DNA of 54,364 nucleotides from Verrucomicrobiota bacterium (GCA_019239825.1 JAFAZK010000332.1:1-54364); one strand, 5' to 3'; shown: positions 8,397-18,566, counted from the stretch's first letter. The notes: a model not told the origin generated them from the sequence alone. Translations and numbers: made by a program.

Positions 8397-8667
8397 CGTT
8401 TGGAGTTCACGATTTCGGAAATCGTTCTCGTCCTCGTCCTCGACTTTTGGGCCGTTATTCGTAACACACGCTCAGGAGTAACAACACGATAATGCGGGGA
8501 ACGGATGGGACCCATAGGACTAATATGTTTAGCGTTTAGCGTAAGCGACGCTAAGCCCCAAACCCCAATCGTTAACCCCTTGACCATTCTGCTTTACGAA
8601 TGAGTGTAAACATTCTTTCATAAAGAAGTAGGCAACCTGCCCTGACCCCTCGCCTCCCTGTCTGAAG
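8397..8667. repeat. Gap with K-type and G-type word repeats
   Basis: No gene is seen. CGTTCTCGTCCTCGTCCTCGA (about 8424-8444) matches the CTCGTnCTCG words of family K. GTTTAGCGTTTAGCG (8525-8539) faces CGCTAAGCCCCAAACCCC (8550-8567), a small version of the family G arms found at 26905-27105. Both look like partial or decayed elements. Confidence 0.55.
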
Positions 8668-10041
8668 ATGCCGAATCGCGCTAAAATCCTTATTGCGGAT
8701 GATCAGTCGGAGATATTGAGCGCTCTCTCGTTTATTTGTTCTGCGGAAGGCTACCACACAACGTGCGTTGAGAGCCCGGAGGCCGCTATAGCCGCTCTAG
8801 GCAAGAACGAATTCGACCTCCTGCTGATGGATATGAATTATCATCAGGACCGCACTACCGGTCAGGAGGGTCTCGATTTGCTCAGGAAGGTTCAACAGAC
8901 TGATCCCGCGCTCCCGGCGGTGGTCATGACCGCCTGGGGCTCCATCCCGCTAGCGGTCGAAGCCGTTCAGGCAGGAGCTCGGGACTTTCTCCAAAAGCCG
9001 TGGGAGAACGAGCGGCTCCTGTCGATCCTAAGAACTCAAATCCAGTTGCGCGCCGCTCTTAAGGGCAAAGAACGCCTCGAGGCCGAAAACCTGGTGCTAA
9101 GAAACGCTCAAAATTCAACCTCCGACTTTGTGGTCTTATCTCCCGCTATGCAGGAGGTGCAAAGAATCGTGGAACAGGTGGCGCCATCCGACGCCAACAT
9201 TTTGATTACGGGCGAGAATGGAACCGGTAAGGGCGTTGTGGCGCGGATGCTTCACCAACTATCGAGCCGCGCACAACAACCGTTGATCAGCGTCAACATG
9301 GGTGGTATCCCGGAAACTTTGTTCGAAAGCGAGATGTTCGGGCACGTGAAAGGCGCGTTCACTGATGCCCGCTCAGATCGCGTGGGTCGATTCGAACTGG
9401 CCGACGGAGGAACTCTGTTCCTCGACGAAATCGCTAATTTGACGGGCTCCCAACAAGCCAAGATCCTGCGAGTGTTAGAGACCGGCGAATTCGAACGAGT
9501 GGGCTCGTCCCGGACGCAGAGAGCAAACGCCCGGCTTTTGAGTGCCACCAACGCCGATCTGATAAAGGATATCGAGGCTGGGAAATTCCGAGAGGATCTT
9601 TACTTCCGGCTGAATACGATCCAAATCCATCTGCCTCCGCTACGCGAGCGTCGGGAGGATATTCCGTCGCTGGTAAAGGTATTCTTGGACGAACTCGCCG
9701 TACGATACCGCAAAAAGATCGGGGACATCTCCCCAAAGTCGTTGGATGCATTGCGCCAGCACAACTGGCCCGGAAACGTCCGCGAACTTCGCCACGTCAT
9801 AGAGAGAGCCGTTTTATTGTCCCGGTCAGATGTCATTGAACCGGGAGACCTGGGCTTACAGACAGCTCAGCAGAGCCGAGGCCATCTCCTCGAAGAAATG
9901 GACCTGGAGTCCGTAGAAGAGCATCTCATCCGGAAAGCGCTCGACCGGCACAACGGAAACGCGATTACGGCCGCCAAAGCCCTGGGGCTAAGCCGGAGTG
10001 CATTTTATCGGCGACTGCAGAAGTATAATATTAGCGGGTAA
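8668..10041 (+). CDS. NtrC-family sigma-54-dependent response regulator
   Basis: A 457-residue activator of RNA polymerase with sigma-54. The receiver domain (about 1-125) has the acidic pair Asp11/Asp12, phosphoacceptor Asp55 and the Lys of LQKPW. The AAA+ domain has Walker A GENGTGKG (about residue 178), GAFTDA in place of GAFTGA for sigma-54 contact (a common variant), Walker B GGTLFLDEI, and WPGNVRELRHVIERA. A Fis-type helix-turn-helix is at the C-terminus (ITAAKALGLSRSAFYRRLQKY). No histidine kinase is adjacent, so the signal source is unknown. Target genes may carry sigma-54 promoters; I saw none close by. Confidence 0.95.
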   Translation: MPNRAKILIADDQSEILSALSFICSAEGYHTTCVESPEAAIAALGKNEFDLLLMDMNYHQDRTTGQEGLDLLRKVQQTDPALPAVVMTAWGSIPLAVEAVQAGARDFLQKPWENERLLSILRTQIQLRAALKGKERLEAENLVLRNAQNSTSDFVVLSPAMQEVQRIVEQVAPSDANILITGENGTGKGVVARMLHQLSSRAQQPLISVNMGGIPETLFESEMFGHVKGAFTDARSDRVGRFELADGGTLFLDEIANLTGSQQAKILRVLETGEFERVGSSRTQRANARLLSATNADLIKDIEAGKFREDLYFRLNTIQIHLPPLRERREDIPSLVKVFLDELAVRYRKKIGDISPKSLDALRQHNWPGNVRELRHVIERAVLLSRSDVIEPGDLGLQTAQQSRGHLLEEMDLESVEEHLIRKALDRHNGNAITAAKALGLSRSAFYRRLQKYNISG

Positions 10042-10052
10042 GGACAAAGACT

Positions 10053-10333
10053 GGTCGGGCGAGGCTCCCGAAAGACCAAAAAATTTCGACGAAGCGACTG
10101 ATGTAGGAGATTCCCAGGATGCGCTAGGCCGATGCGCGCGCCGAGACATGGTGTGCCGCATCGCTAGCATGTTAGTTTGTCACGAGATGCTCGCATTTCA
10201 CTGCTGTCACAACGCTCTTCAGCATGCCACACATGTACCGCGGCTCGGCGAGCTTATTGGCGGGGAGCTGGGTTTTGAGCAAGCCAGCAGCTTCGTAGAT
10301 AATCACAGGGTTGTTCAGGAGCCTCGCCCCACC
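10053..10333. repeat. Family A inverted-repeat element, copy A2
   Basis: A 281-bp element between the NtrC-type gene and uvrA. The left end has GGGCGAGGCTCCCGAAAGACC (from 10058). The right end AGGAGCCTCGCCCCACC stops at 10333 and is slightly decayed compared with A1. The inner partner CCGCGGCTCGGCGAG is near 10238-10252. A small frame crosses it but shows no protein-like features. Confidence 0.85.
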
Positions 10334-10421
10334 AAAAGTGCCCTCCCAGCCCCTACCGCCGAAAACCGCTGGTCCCGTCCTTCGTCTTGTGCTTTGGTGA
10401 TAGTTTACGGGTTTTTAACCG

Positions 10422-13325
10422 ATGGCTGCGGAGAATATTCGCATTGTAGGCGCTCGCCAGCACAACCTTAAAGGAGTTAACGTCGAGTTTCCGCGAGAAA
10501 GACTGGTCGTCATAACCGGTATGAGCGGATCTGGTAAGTCTTCGCTCGCCTTTGATACGTTGTACGCGGAAGGGCAACGTCGATACGTGGAAAGTCTTTC
10601 CGCGTATGCCCGGCAATTCCTCGATAAGATGGAAAAGCCGGATGTCGACTTTATTGAGGGGCTATCACCGGCCATCGCCATTGAGCAGCGAGGATCGGTG
10701 GCGAATCCGCGGTCAACCATTGCGACCACGACGGAAATTTACGATTATCTGCGGTTACTCTTTTCGGCAATTGGCCAACCGCACGATCCGGTCACGGGAG
10801 AAAAAGTCTTTAAACAGACGCCCCAGCAAATCGTCGATCAAATACTTACTTACCCGGAAGAGACCCGGTTTCTGGTGATCGCGCCGGTGATCCGGCACGA
10901 GGTAGGAGAATTCCGCGATGTTCTGGAAAAGATCCGCCGAGAAGGCTTCGTACGAGTACGCGTCGATGGCGAGATCTTAGAGCTGGCGCGCCCGGAGCCG
11001 ATTCGCCTGGCGAAAGACAGCCGGCACACTATTGAGATCGTCGTTGACCGGTTGGTGCTGCGCGAAGGGGTGCGCACCCGTTTGGCGGATTCGATCGATA
11101 CCGCCTTAAAATGGGGCGGCAACCGCATCGTTATCAGCCGGCAATTACCAAACACGGAAAACTGGGAAGAACTCGCCTATTCAACTGAGTTTTGTAATCC
11201 CAAAACCGAGTTCATTTTGCCGGAACTCACCCCCAAGCACTTCTCTTTCAACAGCTTGGCCGGCGCCTGTCCGAATTGTCAAGGGCTTGGTTCGGTCAGT
11301 TATTTCGATCCTGAGTTGGTGATCCCCGATCCCACTCGTCCCTTAGGAGATGGTGCGATAGCTCCCTGGCGGAAGGCGAGCAAACGCATTCATGCTTATC
11401 ATCAAGCCCTGCTGAGCTCTCTGGTTGAAGCTTACAAAGGGGACCTTGAATCGCCCTTTGCGGATTTGCCCACAAACTGCCGAGATGCTGTGCTCTACGG
11501 AACCGGTGAGCGGGCGCTTCAATTCAAGTTCGGAAGCCGGGACGTCGAAAAGCCTTTCGAAGGCGTTTTGGTTCAACTGGAGCAACTGAGAAGAAACACC
11601 GAAAGCGAGTTCACCCGAGCCCGCTTAAAAAGTTTCCAAGGCAGACGGCCTTGCGACGTTTGTAAGGGAGCCCGGTTACGCCCGGAAATCCTGGCGGTCA
11701 CGATCGAAAACTCAAAGGGTGTTGAGGTCAACATCCATCAATTTTGCCAGTTAACGATCGAGAACTCGTTGGGCTTCCTGGCGGAGATCGCGCTTTCTAA
11801 GCATCAGAAGCACGTAGCGGCTGAAGTGCTCAGAGAGATCACCGCCCGGTTACGCTTTTTGGCTGAGGTCGGTCTAGGCTACCTGACTTTGAATCGAGAG
11901 AGCGGGACGCTTTCCGGTGGTGAAGCTCAGCGTATCCGGTTAGGCACCCAAATCGGGTCCGGACTGGCCGGCGTTCTATACGTATTGGATGAGCCCAGCA
12001 TCGGCCTCCATCAACGCGACAACGATCGCCTCATCCAGACTCTGAAACGGCTTCGGGACATGGGTAATACCGTGGTTGTGGTGGAACACGACGAGGACAC
12101 CATTCGAGCTGCCGACTATGTCATTGATCTCGGCCCAGGCGCCGGACCCCGTGGAGGTCAGATCGTGGCCGCCGGTTCGGTTACAGACATCGAATCGAGC
12201 GAAGAATCTCTCACCGGCCAATACCTTAAAGGAGCGCTTCAAATACCGATACCGCGATCTCGGGTGCAGCCCCGCGGAACACTGTACAACCGAGGCCGGC
12301 TGCCGGAGCCTGGCGCCGAAGGCTGGCTGACGGTAAAAGGCGCTCGGGAAAACAACCTGCAAGACCTCACCATCTCGTTTCCTTTAGGCTGTTTGGTGTG
12401 TGTGACCGGCGTTTCAGGCAGCGGTAAATCAACCCTGGTGGACGACATCCTCCGGCGCGCCTTGTTCCGACACTTTTACCAATCTAAAGATAAGCCCGGT
12501 GCACACGATCGCCTTCTCGGTTTGGATCAAGTCGACAAGGCGATCGTCATCGACCAAAGCCCAATCGGTCGTACGCCGCGCTCGAATGCAGCGACCTACT
12601 CGGGAGCGTTCGGTCCAATCCGCGAGCTGTTCAGTCAATTGCCGGCCGCCCGAATACGCGGATACGACAGTGGACGGTTCAGTTTTAACCTGAAGGGTGG
12701 CCGCTGCGAGAATTGTCAGGGCGACGGTGTGATCAAAATCGAGATGCATTTTCTCGCCGATGTCTACGTCGAGTGCGAGATCTGCCGCGGCGCCCGCTAC
12801 AACCGGGAGACGCTGGAAATTACTTATCGAGGGAAGAACATCGCGGATATTCTGGCGATGTCGGTTGATGAGGCCGCTCGGTTTTTCCGCAACGTGCCGG
12901 CGATCTACGACCGGCTGGAACCACTGGTGGATGTTGGCCTGGGCTACCTCTCGCTAGGGCAATCCGGCACGCAAATTTCCGGAGGCGAAGCCCAACGGGT
13001 GAAATTGGCAGCCGAGCTCGCGAAGAAAGCGACTGGACGCACGATGTATATCCTGGATGAGCCGACGACCGGGCTTCATTTCGCAGATATCCGCCAACTG
13101 CTCGACGTCCTGATCAAGCTTCGGAACCAAGGAAATACTTTGATCGTGATTGAGCATAATCTCGAGGTCATTAAAACCGCGGACTGGGTCATCGACTTGG
13201 GGCCAGAGGGCGGCGTCAACGGCGGGACGGTCGTCGCCCAAGGCCCGCCGGAGTACATTGCCGAAGTCGAAGCCAGCCACACTGGACGATATTTGCGGAG
13301 AATGTTCGAATGCGCGGGATCGTGA
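10422..13325 (+). CDS. uvrA: Excinuclease ABC subunit A
   Basis: UvrA is the damage-recognition ATPase of nucleotide excision repair. The 967 residues contain two ABC ATPase modules: Walker [11 protein letters not shown] (about 34-43) and [10 protein letters not shown] (about 661-670), with signature sequences [12 protein letters not shown] and [12 protein letters not shown] and Walker B strands [11 protein letters not shown] and [11 protein letters not shown]. Zinc-binding cysteine pairs are visible as CPNCQGLG and CDVCKGARL in the first half and CENCQGDG and CEICRGARY in the second. Length is typical. It lies alone behind repeat A2, without uvrB or uvrC. Confidence 0.98.
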   Translation: MAAENIRIVGARQHNLKGVNVEFPRERLVVITGMSGSGKSSLAFDTLYAEGQRRYVESLSAYARQFLDKMEKPDVDFIEGLSPAIAIEQRGSVANPRSTIATTTEIYDYLRLLFSAIGQPHDPVTGEKVFKQTPQQIVDQILTYPEETRFLVIAPVIRHEVGEFRDVLEKIRREGFVRVRVDGEILELARPEPIRLAKDSRHTIEIVVDRLVLREGVRTRLADSIDTALKWGGNRIVISRQLPNTENWEELAYSTEFCNPKTEFILPELTPKHFSFNSLAGACPNCQGLGSVSYFDPELVIPDPTRPLGDGAIAPWRKASKRIHAYHQALLSSLVEAYKGDLESPFADLPTNCRDAVLYGTGERALQFKFGSRDVEKPFEGVLVQLEQLRRNTESEFTRARLKSFQGRRPCDVCKGARLRPEILAVTIENSKGVEVNIHQFCQLTIENSLGFLAEIALSKHQKHVAAEVLREITARLRFLAEVGLGYLTLNRESGTLSGGEAQRIRLGTQIGSGLAGVLYVLDEPSIGLHQRDNDRLIQTLKRLRDMGNTVVVVEHDEDTIRAADYVIDLGPGAGPRGGQIVAAGSVTDIESSEESLTGQYLKGALQIPIPRSRVQPRGTLYNRGRLPEPGAEGWLTVKGARENNLQDLTISFPLGCLVCVTGVSGSGKSTLVDDILRRALFRHFYQSKDKPGAHDRLLGLDQVDKAIVIDQSPIGRTPRSNAATYSGAFGPIRELFSQLPAARIRGYDSGRFSFNLKGGRCENCQGDGVIKIEMHFLADVYVECEICRGARYNRETLEITYRGKNIADILAMSVDEAARFFRNVPAIYDRLEPLVDVGLGYLSLGQSGTQISGGEAQRVKLAAELAKKATGRTMYILDEPTTGLHFADIRQLLDVLIKLRNQGNTLIVIEHNLEVIKTADWVIDLGPEGGVNGGTVVAQGPPEYIAEVEASHTGRYLRRMFECAGS

Positions 13326-13381
13326 AGGAAAGGCGGAAGTGAGCGGACGAAGGGGACAAGTTACTCAGCGCCTGGAGGCAC

Positions 13382-13655
13382 GGCGCCTGGAGGGGAGCCG
13401 CTTTATAATTTGGCAGCTCTATAATTTTGCAGCAGGCGGCTCCCGCGAACGTCTCGGCGTGATGCAGCCCTATCGTCCAAGCGAACGTCTCAGCACGGTG
13501 CAGCTCTATGGGCAGCGCGCAAAACGGACACCATCGGAACAGAGTCGCTGGGAAAAAACATTGCGCTGGGTAATTTGCGGGAGCCGCTTGCTGCTACCCG
13601 ATAGAACTGCCCAATTGAAAAGCGGCTTCCCTCCAGGCGTTGGGCATGCAACGCT
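13382..13655. repeat. Family B inverted-repeat element, copy B1
   Basis: The outer arms are GCCTGGAGGGGAGCCGCTTT (13385 onward) and its near reverse complement AAAGCGGCTTCCCTCCAGGC (13619-13638), followed by GGGCATGCAACGC. The inner arms are GCAGGCGGCTCCCGCGAAC near 13433 and GCGGGAGCCGCTTGC near 13578. The element lies between uvrA and the TPR gene. The TPR frame stays open through the entire element, which confuses the choice of start codon. Confidence 0.85.
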
Positions 13656-13710
13656 ACGACAACGCTCAACGCTCGCCTCGATCCTTTGTTCTTTCTTTCT
13701 TCTTCCAATC

Positions 13711-16110
13711 ATGGCTTCGGCGGATTTGTACAAAGAAGCGGTCAGGGCGGACCAAGAAGGAATTCCTGAGGTTAGCATCCAAAAGCTACGCACGTATCTG
13801 TCAGCGCCCGGCGCCAGCCACGCAACTGAAGCAAAGCTATTGTTAGCTAAATGTTTGTTGGCCACTAATCAGCCGGCTGCGGCTCTGCAGGTTTTGGATT
13901 CGCAAGCTATGAGTTCGATCGCGGGCCGCAGCCTGAGTGCTGAGGCACTGCTGGGTTCCGGTCGATGGGCAGAGGCCGAAACCATGTGGTCGGAGATTGT
14001 GAAGGACCCGAATGCCAGCGGCGATATCGTCCAAGCCCGGCTTGGTCTGGCCGAGGCGCAACAACAGTTAGGCGCTAGTCACGAGGCCTTGCTGACGCTG
14101 GCCCCGTTGATCAACGATCAAGGCTTGACCGATGCCAGACCATTTTTAATGGCGGCAGAATTGGAATTGCAACTTTCTGATTTTAAGGCAGCTCAAGATC
14201 TGCTGGCCAAGGTCAATCATCCTGATCGGTTTCAAGCAGCCCAAAAAGAAGCGCTCTCCGGCCGGCTTTCGTTAGTAACAGGAGACCTGGATGCCGCCGA
14301 AAAGAGCTTTCAACAGGTCTTAGCATCGCAGTCAGCGCAAGGTTCCCGCGTCGCGACCATTGCTCGACTCGGGTTAGCAAACACTTACATCGCACGAAAA
14401 GAGTACGAGGAAGCCGAATCGATCGTCGAGAAAATCATCGGCGAGCAAGGCCAAACCGAAAACCTGGCGGACCTTTTTCAAGCCCTCTATTCAATCTATC
14501 TACTCGAACAGACGCCTTCATTGGCTGATCTAACCCGCTGGGCGCAGGAAGACCCCAGACAGGTAGGCTCGGATAGACCGGTTTTGGCTCAATTTTATCT
14601 CGGCAAGCTGGAGCTCAAGATCGGTTCGCACACGAATGGGCTGAACTTGCTCAGAGAATTCATTACAGATCACGCCAGCCATCCGCTAGCCAGCGCGGCG
14701 GTTATCGCGCTCGCTCAGCAATTGGATGCAGACGGAGATTTCGGGGAAGCAGTGGGAATCGCGAAGCAGTGGCTGACGGCGAATGACGCCGCTAATCCCA
14801 CTGACCGAGCAGGCGTTCAGGAGGTTCTAGCTAATGCTCTGGTCCAGGAAAAAAATTTCGCTTCCGCTTTCGACCTGTACACACAGCTCAGTCAGGAACC
14901 TACGTCCAATCAGGGCCGCTTTTTGTATAATGCCGCCGTCTGTGCCTTGCGCCTGGGCAATCAGACCCTTTATCGCCAACCCGCCGAAGCATTAGCGCGG
15001 TTACCCAACACTGAATCCGAGCGCGCGGCCCTCGAGTTCGAAAAGGCAATGCTGGAAGCTAGAACCGGTAGCGCAATCGGGGAAAAAAACTTGCGCCAAT
15101 TTCTGGTCGATTTTCCGGACGATCCTCATCGATCCCGAGCGCATCTAGCCTTGGCTGAAATCGCTTTCACGGAGTCGCCTTCAGATCCCAGCCGGTTAAA
15201 ATCTGAACTGACCCAGGTGTCTACCGACGATAGTGCGACCCAAGAAGAGAAAGCACGACTCGAATTCTTTGCGGCTGCCGATGACGCCAGTCAGCCGATG
15301 GCCATCCTGTCTCGGCTAGCCCAAGATTTTCTCCAGAAATATCCGCACTCCCATTTCAGACCGGAAATCCGAATCAAACTGGGAGAAGCCTATTTCCGTC
15401 AAGACGACTATCCAAACGCCCAGACACAGTTTGAGCTGGTCTCGGAAGAAGACCCTGATTCGCCCCTGCTGGAGACCGCTTTATTTCTCGCCGGAGAAGC
15501 CGCTCGCAAGAGCTTGAACTCTTCGTCGATGGATCACGCAGTTGAGCTTTTTGAGGACGTTTACAAACTTAACGGTCCACTTCGTTTCCGGGCGCGCTTG
15601 GAACAGGCGCTAACTAAGAGACAAGCTTTGCAGGATCGGGAAGCGATTGTTCTGCTGAAGGATCTCTTGAATCAGAACATTCCTATTGAGATCCGGTGCG
15701 AAGCCATGGATGCCGAGGGAGATGCGGAGTTCACTTTAGGATCGAAAGAGGAAGCCGAGTACCGTGAAGCCATCAAGACGTTCGACGCATTAGCGGCGCT
15801 AGAAGGCGTTTCGGCGGTTTGCCGACAGACTGCTTTATATAAGAAGGCGAAATGCTACGAGAAGATCGGGCAATGGGATGAGGCTTTAGCCACCTACTAC
15901 GACGTCCTAAGCATTGACTTTGGCGCCCCTGGGGAGATCTGGTACTTTCGGGCTGGATTCGACGCGGCCCAAATTTTGGAGTCCAAAAAGTCTTGGGCAT
16001 CTGCAGCGGCTATTTATCAGAAACTAGCCACAACTCCCAGTAGTCGCGCGGAAGAAGCTAAGAATCGCCTCACCCGGTTGCGCCTAGAGCATTTTCTCTG
16101 GCCGGAGTGA
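13711..16110 (+). CDS. TPR-repeat protein, probably exported
   Basis: An approximately 800-residue protein made almost wholly of tetratricopeptide-like helical pairs, for example AAALQVLDSQAM, GEAYFRQDDYPNAQTQFELV near the middle and ECYEKIGQWDEALATYYDVL-like units near the end. The later part resembles periplasmic BamD/YbgF-type TPRs. The best ATG is at 13711 (MASADLYKEAV). However, the residues just upstream in the same frame (STLASILCSFFLLPIMASA) make a convincing signal-peptide core ending in an AxA-type cleavage site, but no ATG, GTG or TTG precedes it before repeat B1. The true start is therefore unresolved and may have been disturbed by the repeat. The function is probably scaffolding or envelope assembly. 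Confidence 0.75.
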   Translation: MASADLYKEAVRADQEGIPEVSIQKLRTYLSAPGASHATEAKLLLAKCLLATNQPAAALQVLDSQAMSSIAGRSLSAEALLGSGRWAEAETMWSEIVKDPNASGDIVQARLGLAEAQQQLGASHEALLTLAPLINDQGLTDARPFLMAAELELQLSDFKAAQDLLAKVNHPDRFQAAQKEALSGRLSLVTGDLDAAEKSFQQVLASQSAQGSRVATIARLGLANTYIARKEYEEAESIVEKIIGEQGQTENLADLFQALYSIYLLEQTPSLADLTRWAQEDPRQVGSDRPVLAQFYLGKLELKIGSHTNGLNLLREFITDHASHPLASAAVIALAQQLDADGDFGEAVGIAKQWLTANDAANPTDRAGVQEVLANALVQEKNFASAFDLYTQLSQEPTSNQGRFLYNAAVCALRLGNQTLYRQPAEALARLPNTESERAALEFEKAMLEARTGSAIGEKNLRQFLVDFPDDPHRSRAHLALAEIAFTESPSDPSRLKSELTQVSTDDSATQEEKARLEFFAAADDASQPMAILSRLAQDFLQKYPHSHFRPEIRIKLGEAYFRQDDYPNAQTQFELVSEEDPDSPLLETALFLAGEAARKSLNSSSMDHAVELFEDVYKLNGPLRFRARLEQALTKRQALQDREAIVLLKDLLNQNIPIEIRCEAMDAEGDAEFTLGSKEEAEYREAIKTFDALAALEGVSAVCRQTALYKKAKCYEKIGQWDEALATYYDVLSIDFGAPGEIWYFRAGFDAAQILESKKSWASAAAIYQKLATTPSSRAEEAKNRLTRLRLEHFLWPE

Positions 16111-16115
16111 GGGGC

Positions 16116-16298
16116 GTGAAAGGTGAAAGGTGAAAAGTGAGAGGAAGCCCAAAGGCCAGGATCAGGTTTCAGGAAGCTCAAGCGCGAGCAAGGTGCCTAC
16201 GGTGCTTCGAGCCAGACGTTTCGTCGTCAGCTAACTTTGAGCGTGTAAATCGTTAAGCAGGTGAGGATTCCCTGACCTTTCACTTTTCACCTTTCACT
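16116..16298. repeat. Family C word-repeat element C1 enclosing L1
   Basis: The left arm is GTGAAAGGTGAAAGGTGAAA and onward (16116-16144), beginning 6 bp after the TPR stop codon. The right arm, CCTTTCACTTTTCACCTTTC and onward (16276-16298), ends one base before the ATG at 16300. Each arm is built of imperfect 7-8 nt GTGAAAG/GTGAGAG words. The interior 16201-16257 (labelled L1) is similar to 18464-18519. Confidence 0.8.
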
Positions 16299-16299
16299 A

Positions 16300-17346
16300 A
16301 TGCCTTCCGCCACCTCTACGCCGCTGCAAACACCCGGCCCCCATACATCGTGGCCTGCTAAAATTTGGACCTGGGTCCGCCGTAATGGTTTTGTCATTGG
16401 GCTATTCGGAGCCGTCATCATCGCCTTCCTTTTACCGCAGCCGGGCTCACGCGATGGCTGGCTACACCCTGAATTAATTAGCAATTTCGGAATCGCCCTG
16501 ATTCTGTTTCTACAAGGGCTCTCGATGCCTCTAGAGAAGGTTAGACGGGGTGCAGGAAACTGGCGACTGCACGTAATTATTCAGGTCTTTACGTTTGTCG
16601 TCTTTCCGATTGTCGGTCTCGGTTTTCAACTCATCGAGCCGCAGATTTGGGCCAACGAACCCCAAGGAATTCAACAAGGTTTTCTTTACCTGTGTGTCTT
16701 GCCTTCGACGGTATCAACCTCGGTGGTCTTAACTTCGGTCGCACGAGGAAATACCGCAGCTGCCATCCTTAGCGCTGCGTTTTCGAATATTGTCGGCGTC
16801 GTGCTGACACCGTTGTTGGTCAGCTTCCTGATGCAAGCCACCGGGCAATCAGGGCCAATCGGTCCCCTTCTGCTTCAGATTACCTGTTTGACGCTGCTGC
16901 CGTTTGCGGTCGGCGTTAGCCTTCGCCGTTTTATCCAGGCCTGGATCGACGCCAACAAAAGCTGGGTTAACCTCATTAGTAATTCTGTAATCCTATTTAT
17001 CGTCTATACCGCCTTCTGCGATTCGGTGAACGAAAGAATCTGGGATAAGTACGGCATCGTTCTGACCGTGGGAGTGCTTCTATCCGTTGCCCTTCTCTTC
17101 GGAATAATGTCGCTCTTGATCTATCTCACTTCCCTGGCAGCGAAGTTGAATCGCGAAGATTGGATCGCCGTTTACTTTTGTTCAGTGAAAAAAACGCTCG
17201 CCATGGGGGTGCCACTAGCGATCCTGATTTTTGGCTCTCGGGCTGATCTGAGTTTGATTCTTTTACCAATCATGTTTTATCACCCGTTCCAATTGTTCGT
17301 GAACGGCCTGCTCGCTAACAGATGGGCGCACGAGCTAAGGACGTGA
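16300..17346 (+). CDS. SBF-like transporter (YfeH/SLC10A7 family)
   Basis: A 348-residue inner-membrane protein with about ten hydrophobic segments, starting with FVIGLFGAVIIAFLLP near residue 30. Sequence features such as NFGIALILFLQGLSMPLEKV, LPSTVSTSVVLTSVARGNTAAAI and CSVKKTLAMGVPLAILIF mark the bile-acid:sodium-symporter-like family PF13593. Members include E. coli YfeH and human SLC10A7. The substrate is not known for bacterial members; sodium-coupled organic anion uptake is the usual guess. The start codon lies one base after the C1 repeat and the TGA stop overlaps the C2 repeat, so the gene is framed by repeats. Confidence 0.88.
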   Translation: MPSATSTPLQTPGPHTSWPAKIWTWVRRNGFVIGLFGAVIIAFLLPQPGSRDGWLHPELISNFGIALILFLQGLSMPLEKVRRGAGNWRLHVIIQVFTFVVFPIVGLGFQLIEPQIWANEPQGIQQGFLYLCVLPSTVSTSVVLTSVARGNTAAAILSAAFSNIVGVVLTPLLVSFLMQATGQSGPIGPLLLQITCLTLLPFAVGVSLRRFIQAWIDANKSWVNLISNSVILFIVYTAFCDSVNERIWDKYGIVLTVGVLLSVALLFGIMSLLIYLTSLAAKLNREDWIAVYFCSVKKTLAMGVPLAILIFGSRADLSLILLPIMFYHPFQLFVNGLLANRWAHELRT

Positions 17347-17712
17347 GAAGTGATTGGTGACTGGTGATTGGTGGGGCGAGGCTCCCGAATGGCCTTATGG
17401 TGTTAACGAAGCTGCGGGTCAACTTGATCCCAACACCTGGCTAGGCCTGAACCCTTGCCGAGCCGCGGGTATTCCGTGCGGCTGCGAATACGCGCTCCAT
17501 CCACGGAGCCGAGCAACCAATTTCTGGTGCCCAAACCAAACGTTGCTGCGACACTTAGACCCGCGGCTCGGCGCGTCGATCGGCCCAACAAGATTCAGCT
17601 GACGCCACAGCCATCAATTCTTCGCAGGCACGTCTAGAACGTTCGGGAGCCTCACCCTACCAGGTTTCGGCTGCACCAATCACTTCTCACCTCTCACGTC
17701 TCACCTTTCACC
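17343..17712. repeat. Family C arms (C2) enclosing family A copy A3
   Basis: Left C arm GTGAGAAGTGATTGGTGACT and onward (17343-17371) overlaps the TGA stop of the transporter. Right C arm (17674-17712) is its imperfect complement, with CACTTCTCACCTCTCACGTC, and overlaps the last codons of the PH-domain gene. Between them lies A3 (17370-17661): outer ends GGGCGAGGCTCCCGAA and TTCGGGAGCCTCACCC, inner pair GCCGAGCCGCGGG (17459) and CCCGCGGCTCGGC (17561). The word arms therefore enclose the A element, and the whole 347-bp gap is repeat. Confidence 0.88.
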
Positions 17713-18251
17713 TCCCCGGACATGCCCCCGCACGCCTGGAGCATCTCAGGCATGTCCCGGGGCGTAACCACAACTGCACCGGTTTTGGTCTGAAGATAGA
17801 TCGCTTTCTGCAAGGTCGTGCAGGCTACGTGGAACTGTTCCTGACGTCGTCGCGGCCGGCCGCTAGGGGTCTCTGGCGGTCGGGTGACAATCGCCCGATA
17901 TCGACCGTGGAAACCAAAAGGTCCATACGCACCGATCGCTTGAAAAGCGAATGCTCGGCGAAGGGGCTGACGCTTCATCGCAATTTCGTCGATACCCGAT
18001 ATTTCGTATCTCTTACTGCGCCCCAAGCGGGGTTGGATAATTAGGGTGCTTCCGTCCACCTGGTATTCGCGCGTGGAAATCGCCCAACAGGTAAAAACTA
18101 GCACTGCCCAAACCGCGGCGAACGCATAAAACAGGATCGCCATTGGGGAAGCATGCACAAATCCCATCCACAGGAATAGAATTAGCGGGAGAAACATCCC
18201 CACCGTTATTACGTTCGCCCAAAAGCTGAGCGGGGCCGGCCGAAAACGCAT
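17694..18251 (-). CDS. Bacterial PH-domain membrane protein (bPH_5-like)
   Basis: A 185-residue protein with two N-terminal membrane segments (about residues 10-30 and 38-58), then a beta-rich domain with STREYQVDGSTLIIQPRLG, KRYEISGIDEI and GAYGPFGFHG, the layout of small bacterial PH-like domains (PF10882-like). The last part has VVVTPRDMPEML. Function is unknown. The ATG at 18251 is preferred over a TTG two codons upstream. The final seven codons and the stop fall inside the right arm of repeat C2, so the C-terminus (GEVKGET) is repeat-derived. Confidence 0.6.
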   Translation of the reverse strand: MRFRPAPLSFWANVITVGMFLPLILFLWMGFVHASPMAILFYAFAAVWAVLVFTCWAISTREYQVDGSTLIIQPRLGRSKRYEISGIDEIAMKRQPLRRAFAFQAIGAYGPFGFHGRYRAIVTRPPETPSGRPRRRQEQFHVACTTLQKAIYLQTKTGAVVVTPRDMPEMLQACGGMSGEVKGET

Positions 18252-18293
18252 GCTCAATGCCTTAGCAGTAACGCCCTGACGTGCAACTTAGTT

Positions 18294-18557
18294 GTGAGAA
18301 GTGATTAGTGAGAGGTGAAAGGCTAGCCCAGGGCGAGTATCACCTTTCGGCAAGTCCAGCTCAGCGCGTAGGAGAAACGGAAGGAAAGGCGAAAAGTGAA
18401 AAGTTTTTATCGTGATCAGGAACCGGCTCCTGGGAGGCACGGCCACAAGCGGGCCGCGTACGAGGTCTTTAGTCCAGATGTTTGTTGCCAGCCAAACCTT
18501 GAGCTTGTAAAGCCTTGAGAGGAGGGCGCATCGTCCTCTCAACTCACCTCTCACCTA
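18294..18557. repeat. Family C word-repeat element C3 enclosing L2
   Basis: The left arm GTGAGAAGTGATTAGTGAGA and onward (18294-18322) faces the right arm CAACTCACCTCTCACCTA (about 18540-18557), which ends 9 bp before the next ATG. Segment 18464-18519 (L2) resembles L1: shared words are CCAGAyGTTTsktyG, CCAGC or TCAGC, CTTGAGCnTGTAAA. A further GTGAAAAGTGAAAAG word lies near 18394. This is the upstream region of a KimA-like gene; I saw no ydaO-type riboswitch in it. Confidence 0.75.
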
Positions 18558-18566
18558 CGGGTTCCC

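Noticed and set aside
10053..10471. 157-codon plus-strand frame between the NtrC-type gene and uvrA
   Set aside because: It translates repeat A2 and overlaps the uvrA start; no domain features.
13150..13710. Long upstream extension of the TPR gene frame, starting inside uvrA
   Set aside because: It overlaps uvrA and translates repeat B1; codon content is not protein-like until the signal-peptide-like stretch near 13660.
18258..18566. Possible c-di-AMP (ydaO) riboswitch before the KimA-like gene
   Set aside because: The region is explained by family C arms and an L segment that also precedes an unrelated transporter; no ydaO consensus was recognised.
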